A model generated the notes under the pieces. That model was not told the DNA's origin. It made no database searches and saw nothing but the letters and a program-made list of their open reading frames with translations. A DNA stretch of 64,000 nucleotides from Aquilonibacter sp963820185 (GTDB lineage: Bacteria > Vulcanimicrobiota > Vulcanimicrobiia > Vulcanimicrobiales > Vulcanimicrobiaceae). Shown piece by piece: positions 25,502-34,753 of this stretch. Positions within the stretch are counted from its first letter, which is position 1. The number at the start of each line of letters is the position of its first letter. The DNA lies in assembly GCA_963820185.1 (NCBI GenBank), contig CAWFYV010000007.1, positions 124,001-188,000 of the forward strand. Reading direction: 5' to 3'. The position numbers were made by a program, and so were the translations under genes.

Positions 25502-28138
25502 ATGGCATTTCTTCGAACTCTCTTTGACGGCAACGAGCGCGACATCGTGCGCCTGCGGCGCACGGCCGAGCGCGTCAATGCGCTCGAGCCCGCGATGGAA
25601 GCGCTCACCGACGACCAGCTGCGCGCGAAGACCACCGAATTCCGCGCCCGCTTAGCGGAGGGCGAAGCGCTCGAGGCGATGCTGCCTGAGGTCTTTGCCG
25701 TCGTTCGCGAGGCTGGCAAGCGCACGGTTGGGATGCGCCACTTTGACGTGCAGATCATGGGCGGCCAGGTGCTCTTCGAGGGCCGAATCGCCGAGATGAA
25801 GACCGGCGAGGGCAAGACCCTGGTCGCAACGCTTGCCGTCTATGCTCGCGCGCTCGAGGGGCGTGGCGTACACGTCGTTACCGTAAACGACTATCTCGCG
25901 CGTCGTGATGCCGAGTGGATGGGACCGCTCTACGAATTCTTGGATCTAAAGGTCGGCATCGTCCAGCATGGGCTCGAGCCGGCCGAACGTCGCCAACAAT
26001 ACGCGTGCGACGTCACCTACGTGACGAACAACGAAGTCGGCTTCGATTACCTGCGCGACAACATGGCGTGGCAGGTCGAGGACCTCGTGCAGCGCGAGTT
26101 GTATTTCGCGCTGGTCGACGAAGTCGATTCGATTCTCGTCGACGAAGCGCGTACGCCGCTGATCATTAGCGGGCCCTCGCAAGAGTCGACCGAGCTGTAT
26201 GACAACTTCGCGCAGATCGTGCCGCGCCTGAAGAAGGGCGAAGACTACACGGTCGATGAGAAGGCGCACGCGGTGCCGATCACCGAAGCCGGCGTGGCGA
26301 AAGTCGAGAAGATGCTCGGCATCTCGAACCTCTACGATCAGCGCAATATCGAGCTCGCGCATCAGCTCAACGCAGCGCTCAAGGCATGGAATCTCTTCCA
26401 TAAGGATCAGCAGTACATCGTCAAAGACGGTGAAGTGATCATCGTCGATGAGTTCACCGGGCGTCTCATGCACGGCCGCCGCTACTCCGACGGTATCCAT
26501 CAAGCGATCGAAGCGAAGGAAGGGATCAAAGTACGCGGCGAGGATCAGACGCTCGCAACCATCACCTTCCAAAACCTCTTCCGCCTCTACGATCATTTGG
26601 CGGGCATGACCGGTACGGCGAAGACCGAGGAGCGTGAATTCCGCGACATCTACGGGCTCGACGTGGTCGTCGTCCCGACGAACCGGCCGATGGCACGCAA
26701 AGACAGTGCCGATATCGTCTATAAGTCAGAGAAAGCGAAATTCGACGCCGTCGTCACCGAGATCATCAACGAACACCAAAAGGGCCGGCCGGTGCTGGTC
26801 GGCACGCGCTCGATCGAGAAGAGCGAATTGCTCGCTGCGATGCTGCGGCGCAAAGGCGTCGAGTGCAACGTACTCAACGCCAAATACCACGAGCAAGAAG
26901 CCGGGATCATCAAGGACGCCGGCCAAGACGGCCAGGTCACGATTGCCACCAACATGGCGGGTCGCGGCACCGACATCAAACTCGGTGACGGTGTTGCCGC
27001 GAAGGGCGGTCTGCACATCATCGGGACCGAGCGACACGAGTCGCGCCGGATCGACAATCAGCTGCGCGGACGCTCGGGCCGGCAAGGCGACGCGGGTTCG
27101 TCGCGTTTCTACATCTCTCTCGAAGACGAAGTGATGCGACTCTTCGGCGGCGACCGTTTGACCAGTGTGATGGAGCGTTTCGGGTTCACCGACGAGCAGC
27201 CGATCGAATCAGGCATGGTCTCGAAGTCGATCGAACGCGCGCAGAGCAAAGTCGAGAATCATAACTACGAGATTCGCAAGCATGTTCTCGAGTACGACGA
27301 CGTGATGAACAAGCAGCGCGAGATCATCTACGGCGATCGCCGCGCAATTCTCGAGGGCACGTTCGACTCGCGCACGTTCATGTTGCAGTCGCTCGAAGCC
27401 AAAGTTGACGAGGCCGTCGATCATAACGCGCCGGAAAACGCGCATCCGAGCGACTGGGATTACGCCGAGATGCTCAATGCGCTCGATACCGTCTTCCCCG
27501 TCAAGCGCACGGTCAGCGTTGACGATCTCACCGGCAAAGACCGCGAGGAGATCCGGCGGACGTTACGCGAGCGCGCCGTCGCCGCGTTCAATGAGAAAGA
27601 GCAAGAGGTCACGCCGCAGATCATGCGCGTGGTCGAGCAGCGCTATCTGCTCTTGCCGATCATCGATCGCCAGTGGGTCGACCATCTTTATGTGATGGAT
27701 CACCTGAAGACCGGTATTGGTCTACGCGGCTACGGGCAAAAAGATCCGCGCGTCGAGTACGAAAAAGAGGCCTACGAGATCTTCGAATCGCTCAAGAATA
27801 ACATTGCCGACGAGGCGGTCGGCGGGATCTTCCGCGTGGTGATCGAGCACGGCCCACCGCCGGATCAGCAGCAAGCGCAACAGCCGCAGTTCGAGCAGAT
27901 TCCCGCCGGTGAGATGGTGCCGCAGGCGGCGCAAGGGCGGCTATCACCGCAGGAAGCCGAGCATCTCCTCGGGCCCGCACCCGGTGCACCGCGTCGACCG
28001 CAACAGCTGCACACCAATCTCGGCGACGGCGAACCGGCAAAGCCCGCGCGCGCCGAGCAGAAGGTTGGGCGCAACGAGCTTTGCCCATGTGGGAGTGGCA
28101 AGAAGTATAAGAAGTGCCACGGCGCGGGCGCCGCTTAG
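25502..28138 (+). CDS. secA: protein translocase ATPase SecA
   Basis: SecA drives preproteins through SecYEG. The 878-residue protein has the N-terminal DEAD motor with Walker A MKTGEGKT (residues 99-106), the DEVDSILVDEARTPLIISG motif, the preprotein cross-linking domain, the second motor domain with GTDIKLG and HESRRIDNQLRGRSGRQGD, and the C-terminal zinc/SEC-C motif CPCGSGKKYKKCHG. Length is normal. There is no Shine-Dalgarno at proper distance; TATAAA ends 5 nt before the ATG, suggesting a leaderless message. The stop overlaps the convergent gene by 4 bp. Confidence 0.97.
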   Translation: MAFLRTLFDGNERDIVRLRRTAERVNALEPAMEALTDDQLRAKTTEFRARLAEGEALEAMLPEVFAVVREAGKRTVGMRHFDVQIMGGQVLFEGRIAEMKTGEGKTLVATLAVYARALEGRGVHVVTVNDYLARRDAEWMGPLYEFLDLKVGIVQHGLEPAERRQQYACDVTYVTNNEVGFDYLRDNMAWQVEDLVQRELYFALVDEVDSILVDEARTPLIISGPSQESTELYDNFAQIVPRLKKGEDYTVDEKAHAVPITEAGVAKVEKMLGISNLYDQRNIELAHQLNAALKAWNLFHKDQQYIVKDGEVIIVDEFTGRLMHGRRYSDGIHQAIEAKEGIKVRGEDQTLATITFQNLFRLYDHLAGMTGTAKTEEREFRDIYGLDVVVVPTNRPMARKDSADIVYKSEKAKFDAVVTEIINEHQKGRPVLVGTRSIEKSELLAAMLRRKGVECNVLNAKYHEQEAGIIKDAGQDGQVTIATNMAGRGTDIKLGDGVAAKGGLHIIGTERHESRRIDNQLRGRSGRQGDAGSSRFYISLEDEVMRLFGGDRLTSVMERFGFTDEQPIESGMVSKSIERAQSKVENHNYEIRKHVLEYDDVMNKQREIIYGDRRAILEGTFDSRTFMLQSLEAKVDEAVDHNAPENAHPSDWDYAEMLNALDTVFPVKRTVSVDDLTGKDREEIRRTLRERAVAAFNEKEQEVTPQIMRVVEQRYLLLPIIDRQWVDHLYVMDHLKTGIGLRGYGQKDPRVEYEKEAYEIFESLKNNIADEAVGGIFRVVIEHGPPPDQQQAQQPQFEQIPAGEMVPQAAQGRLSPQEAEHLLGPAPGAPRRPQQLHTNLGDGEPAKPARAEQKVGRNELCPCGSGKKYKKCHGAGAA

Positions 28139-29085
28139 CCGAAGTACGATTGCATCGTTTCGGGGGACTCAAGCGGATCATACGGCTCGGCGATCGGCTG
28201 CATGAACGGCGGCCGGCGATGGATTGGTTCGGGCTCGGGATCGTGACTCGGTGGTTGCACCGGCTGCGGCTGTGGGTGCGATGGGCAGCCCGAAGAGCCG
28301 TTGACCATCGCGCCGCCGAGGTCGAGGTTGTTCGCGGAAACGTTCACATCGACGCCTTGGCCGTTTTGTGTCATCGTCGTCGTGATCTGACCGCCGTTTT
28401 CGTTCTGCGATGTGATTTGCAGCGAGCCGTTTTGATTGCACGTGACGGTCTCGTTGCCTAGCTGCACCGTTTGACCGGGCGTGAGGCTCTGCGTCACGCC
28501 GTCCTGCGTGATCGTCGCATTGCCATTGTTGTTGAGCGAGACTTGCGTGCGGCCGCCATGTGTTGTAACGGTTGCCGACTGATTGTACGTAACGCCGCTC
28601 GCGCTTGGCGGCGTCGTCTGGGTTGAAAGTTGGTAGCCGCCCCGAATGGAATCGGAATGCAGCAGATCCGGCTCGCTTTGCATATCGTTCCATGTACTGC
28701 CATTGAACGAGAGATGCGGATCGCCGACCGAACTTCCCGAGGCGTTGGAGAAGTATTTCTCGCTGCCGTAATCTGGCGTTCCGTTCATCCAGCGTTGGAA
28801 CGCCGAACCGGCCTGCTGCATCCACGAGCCAGCCTGCTGACCCATTTGCATGAACGGCGAGCTGATCGGATTGCTGAACGGGTTGAGAAAGGACATCGGC
28901 CCGAAGGGCATCGACTGGGAGGCGTCCTCGGCTGACTGCACCATGCGCGAGATGATGTCGAGGCTGCCCGAGCCGGAGCCCAAGCCAGTCTCGTAGCCGC
29001 CGCCGTTGTAGCCCTCGTTTCCGGAGAGTGCGCCCTCGGCGAACTGCGGGAAAGTCTCCGCGAGTTCGGCTCGCTGCACGTTCAT
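28135..29085 (-). CDS. hypothetical protein with GDPHLSFNG motif and Asn/Gln/Thr-rich repeats
   Basis: A 316-residue protein without a clear signal peptide. Residues 1-75 are Gly- and Pro-rich with NPFSNPISSPF. Near residues 118-130 it has SSVGDPHLSFNGSTW, resembling the GDPH element of VWD or DUF1521-type domains. A beta-rich Asn/Gln/Thr stretch follows (about 150-260), and the tail is Pro/Gln/His-rich (QPQPVQPPSHDPEPEP). The start at 29085 has GGAGG 11 nt upstream. It is divergent from prfB across 100 bp. A secreted or surface role through a non-classical route is possible, but no function can be assigned. Confidence 0.6.
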   Translation of the reverse strand: MNVQRAELAETFPQFAEGALSGNEGYNGGGYETGLGSGSGSLDIISRMVQSAEDASQSMPFGPMSFLNPFSNPISSPFMQMGQQAGSWMQQAGSAFQRWMNGTPDYGSEKYFSNASGSSVGDPHLSFNGSTWNDMQSEPDLLHSDSIRGGYQLSTQTTPPSASGVTYNQSATVTTHGGRTQVSLNNNGNATITQDGVTQSLTPGQTVQLGNETVTCNQNGSLQITSQNENGGQITTTMTQNGQGVDVNVSANNLDLGGAMVNGSSGCPSHPQPQPVQPPSHDPEPEPIHRRPPFMQPIAEPYDPLESPETMQSYFG

Positions 29086-29185
29086 GGCTAGATAAACCTC
29101 CGTCGTGTGTTGCTCGTCTCTCCATCCCGCGCTGCGCGCCGGGCAGCAAGGGTGCGGGGCATCGTGCGAGAATGCCCGCTGCGCT

Positions 29186-30284
29186 ATGAGCGACTCCCAG
29201 CAAACAACGATCACGCGCCTGCACGACCGCCTGACTACCCTCAAGGAGCGTCTTTGACCACGTAGGCAAGGCACGCAAGATCAGCGAGCTCGATCTGCGT
29301 TCGCGGGACGAGAGCTTTTGGAACGACTCGGAAAGCGCGCAGCGCACGATGAAGGAGCTCGCCGATCTGCGCGATGAGGTCGCGCGGATGGACGGGATAG
29401 AGCGTGCGCTCACCGATGCGCGCGAGTTGCTCGAACTCTTTGCCGGCGATCCCTCGGTCGACGCCGAGGTTGATGGAAACCTCGAAGCGGCGGCGCGAGC
29501 GCTCGACGAACTCGAGATGGCTGCGAACTTCGACGGTGAGTACGATTCGCACGGTGCTATTGTGAGCATCAACGCCGGCGCGGGCGGCGTCGATGCGGCC
29601 GATTGGACATCGATGCTTCTGCGCATGTATTTGCGCTGGGCCGAGCGCAGCGGCTTTGCAACGCAGATCGCCGACGTCTCGGAAGCCGAAGAAGCCGGTT
29701 TGAAGTCCGTGACATTTTTTGTGCGGGGCCGCAATGCGTACGGCATGCTCGAGAGCGAACGCGGCGTGCACCGGCTCGTGCGTCTGTCGCCGTTCGACGC
29801 CGCGCATCGGCGTCACACCTCGTTTACGGCGGTCGATGTCATCCCCGAGATCGAGGCCGACGAAGCAACGAATGTCGAGATCAAACCCGAGGATCTGCGA
29901 TTCGAGACCTTCAAGTCGGGCGGCGCCGGCGGACAGTACGTCAACAAGACCGAATCGGCGGTGCGCATCATCCATGAGCCGAGCGGCATCATCGTTGCCT
30001 CGCAGCAGGAGCGTTCGCAGGCGCAAAACCGCGACGTTGCGATGACCATCCTGCGCGCGAAGCTGGTCAAGCGCGCAATCGAAGAACGCGATGCGAAGCT
30101 CGCAGCGGTACGCGGCGACCGCGCCGCCAACGAGTGGGGTTCGCAGATACGTTCCTACGTGTTACAGCCGTATCAGTTGGTGAAGGATCACCGGACCAAC
30201 GTCGAAACCGGTAACGCACAGGGCGTGCTCGACGGCGACATCGACACCTTCATCTGGCCGTTCCTGCAGCAGCGCCGTGCGTGA
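29186..30284 (+). CDS. prfB: peptide chain release factor 2 with programmed +1 frameshift
   Basis: RF2 terminates translation at UGA and UAA. The first 23 codons run from ATG 29186 to CTT 29252-29254, then an in-frame TGA at 29255-29257. Skipping T29255 continues in the +1 frame to 30284, giving 365 residues. The site CTTTGAC with an upstream AAGGAG is the canonical autoregulatory frameshift of prfB. The codon-recognition tripeptide SPF (LSPFDAAH) and the catalytic GGQ (GGAGGQYVNKT) are present. The DUF2079 gene overlaps its 3' end by 8 bp. Annotated as join 29186-29254, 29256-30284. Confidence 0.97.
29246..29258 (+). promoter_or_regulatory. RF2 recoding site
   Basis: CTT TGA C at 29252-29258 is preceded by AAGGAG (29243-29248), which acts as an internal Shine-Dalgarno-like stimulator. 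When RF2 is scarce, ribosomes pause at UGA and slip +1 from CUU to UUU. This is established for prfB in many bacteria. The stimulator-to-slip spacing here (3 nt) is the expected short distance. Confidence 0.93.
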
Positions 30285-31626
30285 TCGCTTTCCATGGGCA
30301 CTTTCGTTGCTCTACGCGGCGCTGTTTACGCTGCTCGGCACGATACGCTACAACGCGCATAGGAATCTGGTCGATTTCGGCATCTTCTCGCAGACCGTAG
30401 CGAGCGCATTCGGATGCTTCTGCAATCCGATTGAAGGCAGCCACTGGGCATTTCACTTTTCGCCGATCCTCTATCTCGCGGGAGCCGTAGTCGCCGTATG
30501 GCACTCGCCGCTGGCATTGATCACGCTGCAAGCCGTCGCTTGCGCGCTCGTGATTCCGCCGATCTACGCGCTCGTCGTCGGCCGCACGGGGAAGGCGATC
30601 GCGCGTTGGGTCGCCGTCGTCGTCGCGCTTTATCCGGCCCTTGCGGGACTCGCGTTCGTGGATTTTCACGAGAACGCATTTGCGCCGGCAGCGGTCGCGT
30701 GGATGCTGTGGGCTTTCGATTGCGGTCGCATCATTCCGGCGTCGATCTTTGCACTCTGTGCTATCGCGGTCAAGGAAGATCAGGCGATCTTCGTTGGCAT
30801 TGCGGCTGCGGCCGGCGCATGGCGCTTCCGTCAGACGTGGCCGCGGCGCATCGCACTTGGCGTGGCAATCGTGGCGTTTATTGCAGTGGTTGCATTCTTT
30901 GCGAGCATTCAGCCGCATCACGTGGCGAATCCGCACTGGTCGCCGGAACGTTTTTATGCCTGGACCGGCGGCGATGTGCGCGCACTCTTCCCGTTAGGCG
31001 TGTTACAGCGGCTAGGGTTTCTCGTTTTGATCCTCGCTCCGCTAGCTTTCTTACCCCTGCGCTCGCGTTTCATGTGGCTCGCTGTGCCGCCACTGGCCGA
31101 AGTCTTGCTTTCGCGAATGTCCACGACGTTTACACTCGGCACGCACTATGCCGGCGCTTGGCTTGGGTACGTGCTCGTCGCGTTCGCGTTTGCTGTGCGA
31201 AAGTTGCCGGCGGAGCGCAGAGCGCGTTGGATGTGGGCGTGCACGGCGTTGTGCGTGCTCGAACTCTTGGTCGCCAATCCGTTGCATCCCGGGCTGAACC
31301 TACGCGCACGCCAGCCGCGCGACGTCGCGCTCGATGCGATGCTCGCGTCGCTTCCGAAAGACGTTTCAATTGCGACACAAGAAGAGGCGTATACGCACCT
31401 CGCGCTCGACGATCCCAACGCGCGGCTGCTGCCGGAGGATCCCGGAATCGATGAAGACGCGTGCTATGTGCTCGTCGACCGGGATTTCCCGGATTCTCCG
31501 CGTCTGCAAGAGTACGGCGCAGCGCTCGAAGAGCGCGTTGCCGAGCACGCGTACGTGCTGGTAAAGACCAACGGCGGCGCGGCGCTCTACCGCTCGAGCA
31601 GATCGTGTAGCGCGCCGCGAACCTGA
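30277..31626 (+). CDS. DUF2079 multi-pass membrane protein
   Basis: A 449-residue polytopic protein with about ten hydrophobic helices. It contains the DUF2079 signatures RNLVDFGIFSQ near the N-terminus and DFHENAFAPAAVAWMLWA, plus AVKEDQAIFVG. DUF2079 proteins resemble GT-C glycosyltransferases and mannosyltransferases by topology, but their reaction is not established. The soluble C-terminal part (about 350-449) resembles the lumenal domain of such enzymes. The GTG start lies within prfB's last codons. Its 3' end overlaps the convergent GT9 gene by 40 bp, so one of the two C-termini may be extended by drift. Confidence 0.8.
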   Translation: MRDRFPWALSLLYAALFTLLGTIRYNAHRNLVDFGIFSQTVASAFGCFCNPIEGSHWAFHFSPILYLAGAVVAVWHSPLALITLQAVACALVIPPIYALVVGRTGKAIARWVAVVVALYPALAGLAFVDFHENAFAPAAVAWMLWAFDCGRIIPASIFALCAIAVKEDQAIFVGIAAAAGAWRFRQTWPRRIALGVAIVAFIAVVAFFASIQPHHVANPHWSPERFYAWTGGDVRALFPLGVLQRLGFLVLILAPLAFLPLRSRFMWLAVPPLAEVLLSRMSTTFTLGTHYAGAWLGYVLVAFAFAVRKLPAERRARWMWACTALCVLELLVANPLHPGLNLRARQPRDVALDAMLASLPKDVSIATQEEAYTHLALDDPNARLLPEDPGIDEDACYVLVDRDFPDSPRLQEYGAALEERVAEHAYVLVKTNGGAALYRSSRSCSAPRT

Positions 31627-32561
31627 TCGGGCCAGTCGCCCTCGGCGCGCAACGCGCGATACGGCGCGGCCCACGGTGCCCACCGCGCGAGTTGGAGCTC
31701 GAAGTTGCGAATCGGCGGAAAGACGGCCACGCTCGGCGTGCCGACCATTCCTGCAACGTGGACGGCGCCACTGTCGGGCGCAACAATTGCGGCCGCGTTC
31801 GCAATGGCTTCCTTCCATGGAGGCAACGCGCCGAAGCGTTCGACGGTGATGCCGCTAGCGGCCTCAACGCGTGCAGCGTACGCTGATTCGTTCGATGCGG
31901 CGATGGCGTGTACGTTGCCGACTTTTGCAGCCGCACGCAGCGCGCGCACGACCTGCTCGAACTCGATGCCGAGGCGTTCCCATTTGTCGCTGACTTGGAA
32001 GGCGATGCGCTCGCCACGCGGTACATCGCTCTCGAGTAGGAGCGGACGCAGCACGCTTGGATCTCGAGGGATCGGTGTATTTCCCAGAAGACGTGCACCG
32101 AGTTGCCAGAGCACCACGCATTCGTGTGGCGCGCGCGGGTCGAGGCCGGCGCTGCGCACGATGGCACGGGTGAGCGTCAATGACGCCCAGATTGTCTTGA
32201 GCGGCTTGCCAAATCCGTTCACAAAACCTACGCGATCCGGCGAGCCGACCACACGTGCAAGACGGTAGCCACCCGGATCTTCGGTCGCAACGAGCGTGTC
32301 GCTGTAGCCGTTGTCGCGAAGGCGCGCGCCAAAACGCCGGATCTCACGCCGATTCGACCGCGTTGCGGAGCGCAGTGCAAAGGGCGCAACGTAGATCGTG
32401 CGTGCCGCGCGCGACGAGAAGATCTCGGCATTGACGGCCCGCATGACCAAATCGACGGGAATTGCACGCTCGTGCAAAGCCGCAAGCAGCGGGGTGAGCG
32501 CGAGTGCGTCGCCGATTGCGTCGAGGCGGATCACGAGCACGGATGGTGAAGTCAGCGGCAT
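31587..32561 (-). CDS. glycosyltransferase family 9 (heptosyltransferase-like)
   Basis: A 324-residue GT-B fold protein of the ADP-heptose:LPS heptosyltransferase family. VLVIRLDAIGDALALTPLLAAL at the N-terminus is the RxDxxGD motif of GT9. The C-terminal half has IVAPDSGAVHVAGMVGTPSVAVFPP, the donor-binding DSGxxHxA motif. It probably adds sugars to a lipid-linked envelope glycan on the cytoplasmic face. The family name does not prove heptose or LPS use. A DUF2079 membrane protein converges on it, which fits a glycan-assembly neighbourhood. Confidence 0.88.
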   Translation of the reverse strand: MPLTSPSVLVIRLDAIGDALALTPLLAALHERAIPVDLVMRAVNAEIFSSRAARTIYVAPFALRSATRSNRREIRRFGARLRDNGYSDTLVATEDPGGYRLARVVGSPDRVGFVNGFGKPLKTIWASLTLTRAIVRSAGLDPRAPHECVVLWQLGARLLGNTPIPRDPSVLRPLLLESDVPRGERIAFQVSDKWERLGIEFEQVVRALRAAAKVGNVHAIAASNESAYAARVEAASGITVERFGALPPWKEAIANAAAIVAPDSGAVHVAGMVGTPSVAVFPPIRNFELQLARWAPWAAPYRALRAEGDWPDQVRGALHDLLER

Positions 32562-32618
32562 GACGGCTGCCCAAATTACCGCTTGTACGCTCCCGGCGCC
32601 TGCCGCCCGCGCCGCAGC

Positions 32619-32966
32619 ATGATCGCACCGGAGTCGGTGGTTACCTTCGACGAACTCGAAGGGTATCGTATCGTCAAGCGCTACGGCTATGTTTCAGGGA
32701 TGGCCTCGCGGCCGCGCAATCGGTTGCGCGCGACCTTTCGCAGCCTGGGGATGCTAATCGGGATGGCACCGGGAGAATTCGTCAGCGACGCGGAGCAACT
32801 GCGCGGCGAAGCGCTTGACGGTATCTATCAGCGTGCGAACCACCTTGGCGCGAACGCCGTCATCGGCCTGAGCTTTCACGTCAGCGAGAGCCACGATGGG
32901 TCGTGCAAGATCGTCGCTTTCGGCGAGGCCGTGCTGGCCGTGCGCGATGGGCCCGGCGATGCTTGA
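32619..32966 (+). CDS. YbjQ/UPF0145-type heavy-metal-binding domain protein
   Basis: A 115-residue protein of the YbjQ-like family (Pfam YbjQ_1). Family landmarks are YRIVKRYGYVSG at the N-terminus and the A-xx-LGANAVIGLSFH motif, followed by the final strand KIVAFGEAVLAV. The fold is a small homopentameric alpha/beta barrel; function is unknown despite the metal-binding label. ATG 32619 is preferred over an upstream in-frame codon because it starts near the conserved core. It overlaps the uracil-DNA glycosylase gene by 20 bp. Confidence 0.8.
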   Translation: MIAPESVVTFDELEGYRIVKRYGYVSGMASRPRNRLRATFRSLGMLIGMAPGEFVSDAEQLRGEALDGIYQRANHLGANAVIGLSFHVSESHDGSCKIVAFGEAVLAVRDGPGDA

Positions 32967-33615
32967 AGAACGTGCGCGGCGCGAGCGACTGCTCGCACAG
33001 GGAGTTGCGACTGCGGCGGCGTGTCGCAAGTGCGCGATCGGGTACGAGCGCCGCAACAACGTCTACGGTGAAGGCGATCCGTGCGCGCAATTGATGGTGA
33101 TCGGTGAAGGCCCCGGCGAGACCGAGGATCTGCTCGGTCGTCCCTTCGTAGGGCGCGCGGGACAGCTGCTCGACAAGATGCTCAATGCAATCGGCTTTGC
33201 ACGCGAAGAAGTGTATATCTGTAACACCGTCAAGTGCCGCCCGACGATTCCGGGACCGCGCGGACCAAAGAACCGCGCGCCCGATCTCACCGAGATGGCG
33301 AATTGCCGTCCGTTCCTCGACGAGCAGATCGACATCATCCGGCCTCGCGCGCTCATGGCGCTCGGCGCGCCCGCGGCGAAATCGTTTCTTGGCCGCGATT
33401 TTCAAATTACCAAGATGCGCGGCCGCTGGTACGACGGGCCCGCAGGCATCCCGCTGATGGTGACCTTTCATCCCGCCTACGTCCTGCGTCAGACCGGGGG
33501 TGAGCTCACCGCGGTCAAACGCCTGGTCTGGGCCGACCTGCTGGCCGTGAAGGCCAAGCTCGACGAGCCGGTCGTGGTGCCGGAAAAGCCCCCGGAGCAA
33601 GCGTCACTCTTCTGA
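32947..33615 (+). CDS. uracil-DNA glycosylase, family 4 (Fe-S type)
   Basis: This enzyme excises uracil from DNA as the first step of base-excision repair. The 222 residues include the family-4 signature GEGPGETEDLLGRPFVGRAG (motif 1), the Fe-S cysteines C26 and C29 plus CNTVKCRP and MANCRPF, and the HPAYVLR motif near the C-terminus. ATG 32947 and ATG 32959 are both possible starts, neither with a strong ribosome-binding site. It overlaps the YbjQ gene, so expression is probably coupled. rlmN follows 12 bp downstream. Confidence 0.93.
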   Translation: MGPAMLEERARRERLLAQGVATAAACRKCAIGYERRNNVYGEGDPCAQLMVIGEGPGETEDLLGRPFVGRAGQLLDKMLNAIGFAREEVYICNTVKCRPTIPGPRGPKNRAPDLTEMANCRPFLDEQIDIIRPRALMALGAPAAKSFLGRDFQITKMRGRWYDGPAGIPLMVTFHPAYVLRQTGGELTAVKRLVWADLLAVKAKLDEPVVVPEKPPEQASLF

Positions 33616-33627
33616 TAGAGTGAGGGT

Positions 33628-34722
33628 ATGGCCCGAGATCCCCAGACGATTTGGTTCGAAGATGCAGCGCGCGGCGCAGGCTTTGCCGACGCGGATGATT
33701 TCACACGCGCGCTCGACCTGAAAAACTATCGCCTCAAGCAGATTTATCGCGCAGCGAATAAGGAGCTGCTGGGCGAGATCGCCGACGTGACGACGCTGCC
33801 GAAAGAGTTGCGTGCGACGCTCGAACAGCGTGGCTTTTCATTCTCGTCCGTTGAGCCGATCGTGGTGCAGCATTCGAAGGACGCGCAAACGACCAAGGGT
33901 CTCTTTCGGCTGCATGACGGGAACGAAGTCGAGGCAGTGCTGATGGAGCACTACGGCGATCGCACGACGGTGTGCATTTCCTCGCAGGCCGGCTGCGCTT
34001 TTGCGTGCGCCTTTTGTTCGACCGGACAAGCCGGGTTCACACGCAATCTCACATCACGCGAAATCTTCGATCAGGCGCGTTACTTCGCTCGCGACCTGGC
34101 AACGCGCGGCAAACGCATCACGAACGTCGTTTTCATGGGCATGGGCGAGCCGTTCCACAACTACGACGCGGTCATGGGCGCGGTCGCGTTGCTCAACGAT
34201 CCGCATGGCTTGGGCCTCGGCCATCGCCACATTACGATCTCGACGGTGGGCCTGGTCGATAAGATCGACCGCTTTGCCGATGAGGGTTTGCAAGTCAATC
34301 TTGCGATTTCGCTCCACGCACCCAATGAGAAAGTGCGCAATAGCTTTATGCCGGTCAACCGCAAGTTTTCGCTGGAGGCGTTGATGGCCGCGTGCGAGCG
34401 ATACGTGGCGAAGACCAATCGCAAGGTGTTTTTCGAATATGTGATGCTCGAAGGCGTCAACGACTCGCCCGAACATGCACGCGAACTCGCCGCGCTCATG
34501 CGCGGGCACCTCTATCACGTCAATTTGATTCCGTATAACACGACACCGGACGGCCCGTTTGCCGGCACGCCGGACGCGCGCATTTGGGAATTCGCCGCGG
34601 TGCTCGATAAGGAAGGCGTGCCGACGACCGTTCGCAAGAACATGGGCCGCGACATCGCTGCCGCCTGCGGCCAACTGCGCGCCGAAACGCAGCCGAAGGC
34701 GCACGGAACCGCAGCCAAGTAA
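33628..34722 (+). CDS. rlmN: 23S rRNA/tRNA adenine C2-methyltransferase RlmN
   Basis: A radical-SAM methyltransferase that modifies A2503 of 23S rRNA and A37 of some tRNAs. The 364 residues carry the cluster motif C123, C127 and C130 (AGCAFACAFCSTGQ), the GMGEPxxNY-type FMGMGEPFHNYDAVM, and LHAPNEKVRNSFMPVN. The C-terminal catalytic cysteine lies in MGRDIAAACGQL. Length is normal. GAGGGT lies close before the ATG. A GC-rich hairpin begins 6 bp after its stop, but its T-run is on the other strand. Confidence 0.95.
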   Translation: MARDPQTIWFEDAARGAGFADADDFTRALDLKNYRLKQIYRAANKELLGEIADVTTLPKELRATLEQRGFSFSSVEPIVVQHSKDAQTTKGLFRLHDGNEVEAVLMEHYGDRTTVCISSQAGCAFACAFCSTGQAGFTRNLTSREIFDQARYFARDLATRGKRITNVVFMGMGEPFHNYDAVMGAVALLNDPHGLGLGHRHITISTVGLVDKIDRFADEGLQVNLAISLHAPNEKVRNSFMPVNRKFSLEALMAACERYVAKTNRKVFFEYVMLEGVNDSPEHARELAALMRGHLYHVNLIPYNTTPDGPFAGTPDARIWEFAAVLDKEGVPTTVRKNMGRDIAAACGQLRAETQPKAHGTAAK

Positions 34723-34753
34723 AAAACGAGGCGCCGCATTACTGCGGCGCCTC
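34721..34753 (-). terminator. intrinsic terminator on the minus strand
   Basis: An 11-bp perfect GC-rich stem (34728-34738 with 34743-34753, 4-nt loop) is followed on the minus strand by G and six T residues (34726 down to 34721). On the plus strand there is no T-run, so it does not serve rlmN. It would end any RNA started from the promoter-like site at 34792-34820. Confidence 0.7.
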
